Assembly (NCBI RefSeq): GCF_014199205.1
Contig: NZ_JACIJD010000010.1
Location: 1 to 64,000 of the forward strand
Reading direction: 5' to 3'
From: Muricoccus pecuniae
GTDB taxonomy: Bacteria; Pseudomonadota; Alphaproteobacteria; Acetobacterales; Acetobacteraceae
DNA: 64,000 bases
Shown: one piece after another, positions 44,833 through 53,203 of the stretch
Position numbering within the stretch: the first letter of the stretch is position 1
Layout of the letters: every line of letters begins with the position of its first letter
Made by a program: the position numbers and the translations under genes
The notes under the pieces: model-generated
Told to the model about the DNA's origin: nothing
The model's database searches: none
What the model saw: the letters and a program-made list of their open reading frames with translations, nothing else

Positions 44833-45693
44833 TTGCAGGAAGCTGTTTCCGCGCAGGATCTCGCGCCAACTCTGCGGGCGCGTGTGGCCAGACTGGTGAC
44901 CTCCGCCAGGTTCCAGCACGCCGTAACGGCGCTCATCCTCATCAATGCCGTCACCCTGGGGCTGGAGACCTCAGCCACGGTCATGGCTGGCTTCGGCCCG
45001 GCTCTGGAGTTCGTCGACAGCTCCCTGCTCTGCTTGTTCACGGCTGAGCTGGCCCTAAGGATCTTCGCGTTCCGTGTTCGCTTCTTTCGTGACCCTTGGG
45101 GCGTCTTCGACCTAGTCGTGATCGGCATTTCCTGGGCACCCTCGGGCGGAGACCTGTCCGTCCTCCGGTCCCTGCGCGTGCTGCGGGTGCTCCGCCTCCT
45201 CTCGGTCGTCCCGTCCCTCCGGAACGTGGTCGAGGCCATGCTGGCCGCCCTGCCCGGGATGGGCAGCATCGTCCTGCTCATGGGGCTGATGTTCTACGTC
45301 TCGGGCGTGATGGCGACGAAGCTGTTCGGCGAGAGCATGCCGGAGAAGTTCGGGACCCTCGGAGGGTCCATCTTCACCCTGTTCCAGCTCATGACGCTGG
45401 AGGGTTGGGTCGAGGACATCGTGAAGCCCGCCATGGAGAACCACCCCGGCGCCCTTCTGTTCTTCATCCCCTTCATCGTCATCTCCACCTTCGTCGTGCT
45501 CAACCTCTTCCTCGGGGTCATCGTCGAGAGCATCCAGACGCTCCGGGAAACTCGCGAGAGCGCCGACGCCGAGGCGGCCCAGGCTGCCACGGATGCCGCT
45601 GCTTCCGCCGCCCACGCCGACAGCCAGATGCTGTTGTCGGAGGTGCGTGCCCTGCGGATGGAGATCTCCACCTTGCGGGCTGAGAGGGGCTAG
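44833..45693 (+). CDS. Bacterial voltage-gated Na+/Ca2+ channel (BacNav type)
   Basis: 286 residues from a TTG at 44833, placed seven bases after GGAGAG; a TTG at 44818 has no ribosome-binding site. Six transmembrane helices. S4 carries four arginines (R112, R115, R118, R121). The pore loop reads T188-L-E-G-W192-V-E-D. NaChBac-type sodium channels have T-L-E-S-W; Gly at the fourth position is what I recall for the calcium-selective CavMr channel, so Ca2+ permeation is plausible. The C-terminus is a charged coiled coil (R-E-T-R-E-S-A-D-A-E-A-A) of the tetramerising kind found in this family. Confidence 0.85.
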   Translation: MQEAVSAQDLAPTLRARVARLVTSARFQHAVTALILINAVTLGLETSATVMAGFGPALEFVDSSLLCLFTAELALRIFAFRVRFFRDPWGVFDLVVIGISWAPSGGDLSVLRSLRVLRVLRLLSVVPSLRNVVEAMLAALPGMGSIVLLMGLMFYVSGVMATKLFGESMPEKFGTLGGSIFTLFQLMTLEGWVEDIVKPAMENHPGALLFFIPFIVISTFVVLNLFLGVIVESIQTLRETRESADAEAAQAATDAAASAAHADSQMLLSEVRALRMEISTLRAERG

Positions 45694-46031
45694 GGCCGTA
45701 ATGGGCACGCCCCCCCGTGCCCACAGGGTTCCTGCCCGAAAACTTCGTCCAGCCTTGGGAAAGGGGAAATCTGAGCGACATGGGCCGGGCTTTTAGCCCA
45801 GCCCTGTTCCTAGTCCGCGCGGGGGAGTGCGGAGGTAAGGATAAAGGCCCAGCGCGCCATCGAACCGCGCGCCGATGCCCGCTTTTCGACATCGTCGTCC
45901 CAGGGTCCCAGGGGCGGACTGGCAGATATTGGCCAAGCCCGGCCATTGGAAGAGCGGTGGCAAAAGTCGGGTTTGGGTCGAGAACAGTCACCGCCAGAGC
46001 GGCTGGTACAGCCTCCTAACCGTCGGCCTTG
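45694..46031. other. Convergent intergenic region, no gene seen
   Basis: Lies between the converging channel and MFS genes. Some open frames cross it, but none is supported. Confidence 0.4.
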
Positions 46032-47261
46032 CTATCGGCGCCGGAGCGCCACCGGCACCAAGGCCAGCACCAGCAGGATGTTCAGCACAGCGGCAGCGCA
46101 CAGCATGGCGAGCGTCGTAGAGGCGCCGAACCCGTCCAGCAACCAGGCGCCGAGGAACGGCGAGGCCGCCTGCGCGATGAGCGTCGGCATGGCGATGCGC
46201 CCCATCAGCACGGCGTATCCCTCCTTGCCGAACAGGGCCAAAGGCACCGTTCCGCGGGCGATGGACCGGATCCCGCTACCCATCCCGTACATGACGATGC
46301 CCGCCGCCACGACACCCGGCGCGCCGACCAGCATGCCCAGTCCCAGCGCCACCAGCACCGACGAGGCGACCAGACTCCAGATTGGGTGGGCCTTCTTGCC
46401 GAAGAGCATCTCCAGCATGCGGGCCCCGACCTGGGAGGGACCGATGAGCGTCCCGAGCGCGACGGCGGCGGCCAAGCCCAAGCCCTGCGATTGCAGCAGC
46501 GTCAGCAGGTGAACGGAGATGACGGTCATGATGACAGCCGCCAGGGTGAAGCCGGAGGCCAGCATGACGAAGGCGTAGCGTTGGCTGGCTCGGACTTGGC
46601 CCGGCGCCGCGGCCGTTCTGGCCGCCACGGGTGCCGGTGCGGACGCGGCCGCCTCGCGGGGCACGCCGAGCAGGTAGAGCGGTAGAACGACGGCCATGTG
46701 GACGGCTGCGTAGGTCAGGCAGGCGCCGCGCCAGCCGACCTGCTCAACGAGAAGGGCGCTGAGCGGCCAGCAGACCGTGCTGGCGAAGCCTCCGAACAGG
46801 GTGACGTGGGTGATGGCAGGGCGAGCGTGCTCGCCGTAGAGGCGCCCCAGGGTCGAGAAGGCTGGGTCGTAAAGACCAGCCCCCATGCCCGCTCCGAGCA
46901 CCACCCAGGCCAGGACGAAGACCGGCAGGCTGGGAGCCAGGCCGAGCAGCAGCAGCCCGGCCGAGAGAAGAACGGCGCTGGCCGCGAGGACGGGGCGGCC
47001 ACCGCGCCGTTCGATGAGGTGGCCCACGCGCGGGGACACCAGGCCGGACACCAGCATCCCTATGGACAGGGCGCCCATGATCCAGGTCAGCGGCCAGCCG
47101 GTTTCGGCAGCGACCGGCCCGGCCAGAACGGCGAGCAGGTAATAGGAGGAACCCCAGGCGATGATCTGGGCGACCCCAATGGTGGAGACGACGGCCAGGC
47201 GCGAGTGGCTCACCGCCGCGCCCGCCGGGGCATCGGCCGCGATAGTGGTGACTTGGCTCAT
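46032..47261 (-). CDS. MFS transporter in a PadR-controlled, arsenic-linked operon
   Basis: 409 residues, twelve predicted helices. MFS landmarks include G-W-P-L-T-W-I-M-G-A-L-S-I-G in the first half, R-V-G-H-L-I-E-R-R-G-G-R-P-V as the loop 2-3 motif and G-A-G-M-G-A-G-L-Y-D-P-A-F in helix 4. Similar transporters are encoded with arsenic genes and export arsenicals or antibiotics, though the substrate cannot be read here. The start overlaps the flavoprotein stop by four bases (ATGA), so the pair is translationally coupled. Confidence 0.8.
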   Translation of the reverse strand: MSQVTTIAADAPAGAAVSHSRLAVVSTIGVAQIIAWGSSYYLLAVLAGPVAAETGWPLTWIMGALSIGMLVSGLVSPRVGHLIERRGGRPVLAASAVLLSAGLLLLGLAPSLPVFVLAWVVLGAGMGAGLYDPAFSTLGRLYGEHARPAITHVTLFGGFASTVCWPLSALLVEQVGWRGACLTYAAVHMAVVLPLYLLGVPREAAASAPAPVAARTAAAPGQVRASQRYAFVMLASGFTLAAVIMTVISVHLLTLLQSQGLGLAAAVALGTLIGPSQVGARMLEMLFGKKAHPIWSLVASSVLVALGLGMLVGAPGVVAAGIVMYGMGSGIRSIARGTVPLALFGKEGYAVLMGRIAMPTLIAQAASPFLGAWLLDGFGASTTLAMLCAAAVLNILLVLALVPVALRRR

Positions 47262-48718
47262 TGGACTGGTTCGACCTGGACCACCGCCGGGCTGGCGGCG
47301 CTACCGCAGCAGGCCGCGTCTTCGGCCAGCTCCGGCTTTGGGGGGCAGCAGCCCCCCTGCGGAGTGACCGGCGTGCAGCACGAGGCCGCTGCCCCCGCCG
47401 GATCGGGGAGCACGCGGTTGGAACTGCAGACACCGGTCTGGGGCAGGTCGAGCTCGACCCGGCGCGCCGCCTCGACGTCGCCCGCGAGGAACGCCGCGAT
47501 GGAGCGCACCTGCTCGTAGCCGGTCGCGAGCAGGAACGTCGGCGCGCGGCCATAGGAGACCATGCCCGCGAGGAAAAGCCCTGCCTCTGGCTGCGCCAGC
47601 TCCTCGGCGCCGTGCGGCCGAACCGTGCCGCAGGAGTGCAGGTTCGGATCGATGAGCGGCGCCAGCACGCGCGGGCACTCGAGGGCGGGATCGAGGTCGA
47701 GCCTGACCTCGCCCAGGATGCCGAGGTCGGGACGCAGGCCGGTGGCCACGACCAGCTCGTCAGCCTCTACGAGGCGACCTTCCTCGCTGAGCACCCGCAA
47801 GGATTCACCATCCCCATGCCGGATCTCGTCAACGGAGAAGGGGGCGAGCAGCTCGACGGCGCCGATTCCAACGAGGCGCCGCAGCCGCTGGCCCAGGGCG
47901 CCGCGTTCGGGAAGCTGGTCGGCCGCACCGCCGCCGTAGGCACGCGTCAGGTCCGTACTCCGCGCCGCCCAGAGGACGGCCGTGCACGGCGCCTGCTCGG
48001 CAAGGGAGGCCAGGTCGATGAGGGTGCCGATGGCCGAGTGGCCGGAGCCGACCACAAGGACTCGCTTGCCTGCGTAGCGGGCGCGCTCGGCGCCGAGGAC
48101 GTCCGGCATGCCGTAGCGGATGCGGTCGGCCGCCTCCCGCTCGCCAACGGCGGGCAGGCCGGAGGAACCGGCCGGGCTTGGATTGCCATACGTGCCCGAG
48201 GCGACGATCACCGCACGAGCAAGGAGGCGTCCTTGCAATCCTTGAGCGTCCTCGAACCGCACCTCGAAGGGCTGCTGCTCGCGTCCGGCGTTGCGAACCT
48301 TCCCCGCGCGCCTGCGGGCGACGCCGGTGACCCGCGTGTTCACCCGCAGGCGCGCGGCGATCTCCGGCACGGCGGCGAGCGGCGCGAGGTAGTCCTCGAC
48401 GAGGGCGCGGCCGGTTGGAAAGGCGTCGGCGTCCGGCCCTGTCCACCCGTGCCGCCCCAGCAAGGCGCGCGCGGCCCGGTCGATGTTGTAGCGCCAGGGC
48501 GAGAACATGGGGACGTGCCCCCAGGCGACCGGCGCCGTGCCGACCGACGACCCGGCCTCAAGGACAACGGGGTTCAGGCCACGCTCGAGAAGATGCACCG
48601 CGGCGGCGAGGCCAACTGGGCCGCCGCCGATGATGGCGACAGGCAAACTGGCGGTAGCGTCGCTGCCGACCGGCTGGGACAGGGGAGCACGGCTGGCGCC
48701 GCCGCAGCACGAGCTCAT
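47258..48718 (-). CDS. Flavoprotein oxidoreductase with cysteine-pair termini
   Basis: 486 residues. FAD motif P-V-A-I-I-G-G-G-P-V-G-L-A-A near residue 27, F-S-P-W-R-Y-N, a second nucleotide motif V-L-V-V-G-S-G-H-S-A-I-G, and V-V-A-T-G-L-R-P. Notable are vicinal cysteine pairs at both ends: M-S-S-C-C-G-G at the start, and C-C-T-P-V, G-C-C-P-P and A-C-C-G-S in the last 50 residues. Vicinal thiols bind As(III), Hg or similar soft ions. Middle gene of a PadR-flavoprotein-MFS operon. I infer an arsenical oxidase or reductase role; it is not an ArsH or ArsO relative. Confidence 0.72.
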   Translation of the reverse strand: MSSCCGGASRAPLSQPVGSDATASLPVAIIGGGPVGLAAAVHLLERGLNPVVLEAGSSVGTAPVAWGHVPMFSPWRYNIDRAARALLGRHGWTGPDADAFPTGRALVEDYLAPLAAVPEIAARLRVNTRVTGVARRRAGKVRNAGREQQPFEVRFEDAQGLQGRLLARAVIVASGTYGNPSPAGSSGLPAVGEREAADRIRYGMPDVLGAERARYAGKRVLVVGSGHSAIGTLIDLASLAEQAPCTAVLWAARSTDLTRAYGGGAADQLPERGALGQRLRRLVGIGAVELLAPFSVDEIRHGDGESLRVLSEEGRLVEADELVVATGLRPDLGILGEVRLDLDPALECPRVLAPLIDPNLHSCGTVRPHGAEELAQPEAGLFLAGMVSYGRAPTFLLATGYEQVRSIAAFLAGDVEAARRVELDLPQTGVCSSNRVLPDPAGAAASCCTPVTPQGGCCPPKPELAEDAACCGSAASPAVVQVEPVQ

Positions 48719-48771
48719 GTCACGTTCTCCTCAAATGCCTTGGTGGGAGATGTGTCCGCGCAAGCGAAGTC

Positions 48772-49194
48772 TCAGCATTGGCAGCCGCGCCCGTTCTTCT
48801 TGCGGGCGCTGGCCGCACGACTGGTGTCGGTGAGCGCGGCCGTGGCGTCCATCCAGGCGTCCAGGCCGACCCGGAAGGCTTCCCGACCCTTGTCGGTCAG
48901 GGTGTAGACGCGGCGCTCCCGACCGGAGACGACTTCGGTCTCCGAGGTCACGTAACCGCCCTGCTCGAACTCGCGCAGCGTCGGGTAGAGGGCGCCCTCA
49001 GAGGGCGAGCAGCAGCCGTTCGTGGTCCGCTCCACCGCGCGCGCGATATCGTAGCCATGGGCCGGGCTGTCGTGCAGCACCTGCAGGACGAAGAAGCGGC
49101 TGAGCGCCATCTTGATGGTCCCCGCCCAGTAAGCGCGATCCGTGAAGTCCGGCGAGGGACGAGCGACGGCGCGGAGGACGGGCTGTCTGGGCAC
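48772..49194 (-). CDS. PadR-family repressor with possible As(III)-sensing cysteines
   Basis: 140 residues (GTG start at 49194; ATG at 49110 is possible but would remove the conserved R-A-Y-W-A-G-T-I-K helix). Winged helix with H-G-Y-D-I-A-R-A-V-E, S-E-G-A-L-Y-P-T-L-R-E-F-E and R-R-V-Y-T-L-T-D-K-G. It carries C61-C62 in the wing-proximal N-G-C-C-S-P-S-E-G and C138-x-C140 at the very end (G-R-G-C-Q-C). These are the expected ligands for a trivalent metalloid. It heads the operon with the cysteine-rich flavoprotein and MFS pump and most probably regulates it. Confidence 0.75.
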   Translation of the reverse strand: MPRQPVLRAVARPSPDFTDRAYWAGTIKMALSRFFVLQVLHDSPAHGYDIARAVERTTNGCCSPSEGALYPTLREFEQGGYVTSETEVVSGRERRVYTLTDKGREAFRVGLDAWMDATAALTDTSRAASARKKNGRGCQC

Positions 49195-49446
49195 ATCGGA
49201 AGCCTATGCCTCGGAGGGCTATGCGTCAACGATGAGGAGGCAGCGTGCGCTGCCGGGGACTTGGCGACTGACGGATGGCGGTATGGAACCAGGTCCGCTG
49301 ATGCCGATAGTTCATCCCTCCTGGACGGCCGACCCCCCTTCGCGGTGCCCGGAAGCCAACCTGGATGTGGCAGGATTGCCGCACGCCTCCACCTCGTGGA
49401 CATTGCCGGGTGAGCGGAAGGTGACACCCTCTGCGGACACCACTAG

Positions 49447-49671
49447 ATGCGCGCCATGCCAGCCCAACACAGCCGTCATGTCGCCCTGACGGCGGAACTG
49501 TGCCGCCTTGTCGAACGCCTCGTCGCCTCCGGCCGCTACCAGACATCCAGCGAGGTCGTCCGCGCCGGTCTGCGCCTGCTGGAGCGCGCCGAGGCCCTGC
49601 CGCCCGAACCGCCCGCCCATCGAACAGCCGCCCTGACCCCGAGTAATGCCGATGAACAGCCGCAAGGTTGA
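49447..49671 (+). CDS. Orphan ParD/CopG-type ribbon-helix-helix antitoxin-like protein
   Basis: 74 residues (ATG at 49447 or 49456). H-V-A-L-T-A-E-L-C-R-L-V-E-R-L-V and R-Y-Q-T-S-S-E-V-V-R-A-G-L-R-L-L-E match the ParD antitoxin fold, in which the strand binds DNA and the C-terminus binds the ParE toxin. No ParE toxin gene follows; instead the next gene, a histidine kinase, starts 26 bases before this one ends. It is therefore either a lone repressor or the remnant of a toxin-antitoxin pair. Confidence 0.75.
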   Translation: MRAMPAQHSRHVALTAELCRLVERLVASGRYQTSSEVVRAGLRLLERAEALPPEPPAHRTAALTPSNADEQPQG

Positions 49672-52600
49672 CCTCGCCCGCCACAGGCTGCCGAGCCCTG
49701 GCCGCCTTGCCGAACTCGTCTTGGAGAGTTCGGCCGACTTTGCCGTCCTCACGATCTGCCTCGACGGCGTCATCACGAGCTGGAACAGCGCCGCCGAGCG
49801 GGTGATGGGCTGGTCGGAGGCTGAGACGGTCGGCCAGCACGCCTGCATGATCTTCACGCCCGAGGACCGGGCGGAGGACGCTTGCGAGAAGGAGATGGCG
49901 ACCGCCCGGAGCTGTGGGCGAGCGGCGGATGAGCGCTGGCACCTGCGCAGAGATGGTAGCCGTTTCTGGGGTTCCGGCTCCATGACCCGGCTCGAGGATG
50001 ACGAGACGGGTGACCACATCGGCTACGTGAAAATTGTGCGCGACCGCACGGAGCAGCACTTGGCCGGGGAGCGGCTTCGGGCGAGCGAGGCGGTGCTGCG
50101 CGGGATCTTCGAGAACAGCGCCGACTGCCTCAAGCTCCTGACCGCTGACGGCCGCCTCACCTTCATGAACGAGCCCGGCCTGTGCGCGACCGAAATCGAC
50201 GATTTCGAACTGGTCAACGGCACGGATTGGGAGTCCATGTGGCCGGAGGAGGAGCGGGGCAAGATCCGGGCGACCCTGGCCGAGGCTGTAGCTGGGCGGG
50301 TCGGCCGCTTCCGGGGCTTCTGCCCGACCGCCAAGGGCACCCCGAAGTGGTGGGACGTGCAGGTCACCGCGGTGCCGGGTGTGGACGGGCGGCCGGAGCT
50401 GCTGGTGGCCTCGTCCCGCGATGTGACCGAGCGTCAGCGTTCCCGCGAGGCGCTGCGGGTGAGCGAGGCGCGGCTGCGGGCCGCCCTCGGCATCAGCACG
50501 GTCGGCGTGTTGTTCTGGGGGCCGGGCTTCGGCCTGACGGAGGTGAACGACGCCTTCCTGCGCATGACCGGCTTCAGCCATGACGAGGCGATCGGCAAGA
50601 CCTGGCAGGAGCTGACCCCGCCGGAGTTCTACCCGCCTTCGCTCAAGGCGATCGAGGAGGTAACCACGCTCGGCGAGGCCGTGCCCTACGAGAAGCAGTA
50701 CTACCGTAAGGACGGCTCGCGCTGGTGGGGCCTGTTCGCACCGCGCCGGATTGGTGACGAGGTGGTCGAGTTCGTCCTCGACATCACCGACCGCCGGGAG
50801 GCTGAGGCGGCGCTGCGGGCAAGCGAGGAGCGCTTCCGGGCCCTGGTGGCCGCCTCCGCCGCTGCGGTCTGGACCACCGATGCCCAGGGCCTGGTATGCG
50901 AAGACTCCCCGAGCTGGCGAGCCCTCACCGGGCAGTCGGTGGAGCAGTGGTTGGGCACCGGCTGGGCCGACGCCGTCCACCTGGACGACCGCGCCCACGT
51001 GACCGAGGAATGGGCGGCTGCCGTCGCGAACGGGACGCCGTTCGACACCGAGTTCCGGTTGCGCCGGGCCGACGGCGAGTGGCGCCGCGTCGCGGCGCGC
51101 GGCGTCCCAGTCCGCGAACCCGACGGAACCGTCCGCGAATGGGTGGGCACGAACACCGACATCACGGACAGGCGCCGCGCGGAGGAGGCGCAGCATGCCA
51201 TCGAGGAGCGCTACCGCCTGGCCGTCCATGCGACCAACGACGCCATCTGGGATTGGGATCTGCGGCGCGACCGTATCGAGTGGAACGAGGCGCTGCACAA
51301 AGCATACGGATACCGCCCGGAAGACGTGGACCCGGCCGGTGACTGGTGGCTCGACCACATCCACCCCGAGGACCGGGAGCGGGTCTCGCGGTCCATCCAC
51401 GCGGTGATCGACGGTGGCGGCGACCGCTGGAGCGACGAGTACCGCTTCCGGCGCGCCGACGGCGGCTACGCCGACGTGCTGGACCGCGGCTTCATGGTGC
51501 GCGGGCCGGGCGGCGAGCCGCTCCGGATGATCGGGGCCATGCTGGACGTCACCGCGCGCAGGCAGTCCGAGAGGGAGCTGCGGCGGCTGAACGAGCACCT
51601 CGAGGTCGAGGTCTCCCGCCGCGCCGAGCAGCTCCGCCTGCAGGAGGAGGCGCTGCGGCAAAGCCAGAAGCTCGAGGCCGTGGGCCAACTCACCGGCGGG
51701 GTGGCGCACGACTTTAACAACCTGCTCACCGTTATCCGTTCGTCCGCCGGGTTGCTCCGGCGGACGAACCTGCCCGAGGAGCGGCGCCGACGCTACGTCG
51801 AGGCTATCGCCGAGACCGCCGAGCGCGCGGCCAAGCTGACGGGGCAGCTGCTGGCCTTCGCGCGGCGCCAGCCGCTCAGGCCCGAGGTGTTCGTCGTGGG
51901 CGATCGGGTCCGGTCGGTCGTCGAGCTCGTGCGCCCGCTGGTGGGCGCGCCCGTGACGATCGAGACCTCGATCGAGTGCGAGGGCCGCGCGGTCGAGGCC
52001 GACCCGAACCAGTTCGAGACGGCGCTGGTCAACCTGGCGGTGAACGCGCGCGACGCGATGGAGGGCGAGGGGCGCCTGAGGCTGAGGACCTGGCTCGCCT
52101 CCGGGGTGCCGCCGACCCGCGGGCACGAGGGCACGCGGGGCTCCTTTGTCGCGGTCTCCGTGTCCGACACGGGCGCTGGGATCGAGCCTGAGTTGCTGGG
52201 GCGGATCTTCGAGCCGTTCTTCACGACCAAGGAGGCGGGAAAGGGCACCGGGCTGGGTCTCTCGCAGGTCTATGGCTTCGCCAAGCAGTCAGGGGGCGAA
52301 CTCCATGTCGAGAGCGAGGTCGGTCGGGGCTCGACTTTCACGCTCTACCTCCCCCGGGCGGAGGCGAAGCCAGTGGTGGCGCCCACGCAGTCCACCGAGG
52401 AGGCCGACACGCCGGTGGAGGGGCGCCGGAACGTGCTGCTGGTCGAGGACAACACCCAGGTCGGCGAGTTCGCCCGGCAGATGCTCGAGGACCTCGGTTA
52501 CGTGCCCACCTGGGCGCCGAACGCCAAAGCGGCACTCGATCTACTGGAGGGCGACGCGAGCCGGTTCGACGTCGTGTTTTCCGACGTGGTCATGCCCGGC

Positions 52601-52774
52601 ATGAATGGCGTGGATCTCGGAAAGGAGATCCGGCGCCGATGGCCGAGCCTCCCGGTGGTCCTGACCAGCGGGTACAGCCACGTGCTGGCGAACGACGGCG
52701 CGCAGGGGTTCGAGCTGCTGAACAAGCCGTACTCGGCCGAGGGACTGTCGCGGGTGCTGCGATCGAGCCGCTGA
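49646..52774 (+). CDS. Hybrid histidine kinase with five PAS domains
   Basis: 1042 residues without membrane segments. Five PAS/PAC repeats run from about 20 to 645, each ending in the D-I-T-D-R or D-V-T-E-R pattern. HisKA follows with the phosphorylated His in G-G-V-A-H-D-F-N-N, then HATPase_c (N-box N-L-A-V-N-A-R-D-A-M; D-T-G-A-G-I; G-T-G-L-G-L-S). A C-terminal receiver has V-E-D-N, the phosphoacceptor Asp in F-S-D-V-V-M-P and the Lys in N-K-P-Y. It is a cytoplasmic sensor of redox, light or small ligands. The gene overlaps the ParD-like gene by 26 bases. No partner regulator is adjacent. Confidence 0.9.
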   Translation: MPMNSRKVDLARHRLPSPGRLAELVLESSADFAVLTICLDGVITSWNSAAERVMGWSEAETVGQHACMIFTPEDRAEDACEKEMATARSCGRAADERWHLRRDGSRFWGSGSMTRLEDDETGDHIGYVKIVRDRTEQHLAGERLRASEAVLRGIFENSADCLKLLTADGRLTFMNEPGLCATEIDDFELVNGTDWESMWPEEERGKIRATLAEAVAGRVGRFRGFCPTAKGTPKWWDVQVTAVPGVDGRPELLVASSRDVTERQRSREALRVSEARLRAALGISTVGVLFWGPGFGLTEVNDAFLRMTGFSHDEAIGKTWQELTPPEFYPPSLKAIEEVTTLGEAVPYEKQYYRKDGSRWWGLFAPRRIGDEVVEFVLDITDRREAEAALRASEERFRALVAASAAAVWTTDAQGLVCEDSPSWRALTGQSVEQWLGTGWADAVHLDDRAHVTEEWAAAVANGTPFDTEFRLRRADGEWRRVAARGVPVREPDGTVREWVGTNTDITDRRRAEEAQHAIEERYRLAVHATNDAIWDWDLRRDRIEWNEALHKAYGYRPEDVDPAGDWWLDHIHPEDRERVSRSIHAVIDGGGDRWSDEYRFRRADGGYADVLDRGFMVRGPGGEPLRMIGAMLDVTARRQSERELRRLNEHLEVEVSRRAEQLRLQEEALRQSQKLEAVGQLTGGVAHDFNNLLTVIRSSAGLLRRTNLPEERRRRYVEAIAETAERAAKLTGQLLAFARRQPLRPEVFVVGDRVRSVVELVRPLVGAPVTIETSIECEGRAVEADPNQFETALVNLAVNARDAMEGEGRLRLRTWLASGVPPTRGHEGTRGSFVAVSVSDTGAGIEPELLGRIFEPFFTTKEAGKGTGLGLSQVYGFAKQSGGELHVESEVGRGSTFTLYLPRAEAKPVVAPTQSTEEADTPVEGRRNVLLVEDNTQVGEFARQMLEDLGYVPTWAPNAKAALDLLEGDASRFDVVFSDVVMPGMNGVDLGKEIRRRWPSLPVVLTSGYSHVLANDGAQGFELLNKPYSAEGLSRVLRSSR

Positions 52775-52822
52775 GTCCAGGCGGCGTGGTCGCGCTCGGG
52801 ACGGGCGGCAGGAGGGGGCACG

Positions 52823-53203
52823 CTAGCTCGGAGGTTCCCGGTCGGCGCCGCTGTCGCGGTCACCAGCCAAGAGGTGGCGCCCGTCTCCGCCGAGCCACTG
52901 GTTGAAGTCCTCGGCGGCACCACGGTTCCGCTCGTGCCACCTGTCGGCGCGCCTTCGCCGCAGCCCCTCGTCCAGCAGGTTGGCCACCGTGCGGCCCGGG
53001 TAGGGCCTGCCGTCCGGGCCGTGGTGTCCCTGCTGGGCCAGCAGCTCGGCGACTTGGCCGAGGCCGCGGTCCAGATCCTCGGAGGCGAGGCGCCGGGCCT
53101 CGGCCATGACGACAGGATTGGGCGGGTAAAGGGGCACGCTCGCCTCCGCTTCCTCAGTTGCCGGGGCGCCCGCGCCGAAAACCTTCGGCGGCGAGGCGCT
53201 CAT
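52823..53203 (-). CDS. Hypothetical protein downstream of the ATPase
   Basis: 126 residues overlapping the ATPase gene by 50 bases. The middle section, L-A-Q-Q-G-H-H-G-P-D-G-R-P-Y-P-G-R-T-V-A then N-L-L-D-E-G, resembles the helix-turn-helix of serine recombinases and similar DNA-binding proteins ('G-x-P-x-x-x-x-V-x-x-L-L'). The C-terminus is Asp/Arg-rich. I do not recognise a family. The overlap suggests co-translation with the ATPase, so the two may have formed a unit before the latter was damaged. Confidence 0.45.
   Translation of the reverse strand: MSASPPKVFGAGAPATEEAEASVPLYPPNPVVMAEARRLASEDLDRGLGQVAELLAQQGHHGPDGRPYPGRTVANLLDEGLRRRRADRWHERNRGAAEDFNQWLGGDGRHLLAGDRDSGADREPPS

Noticed and set aside
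49226-52126. Very long open frame (966 codons) antisense to the five-PAS kinase
   Set aside because: It lies opposite a clear histidine kinase and is a by-product of high GC at third positions; composition and lack of family resemblance argue against it.
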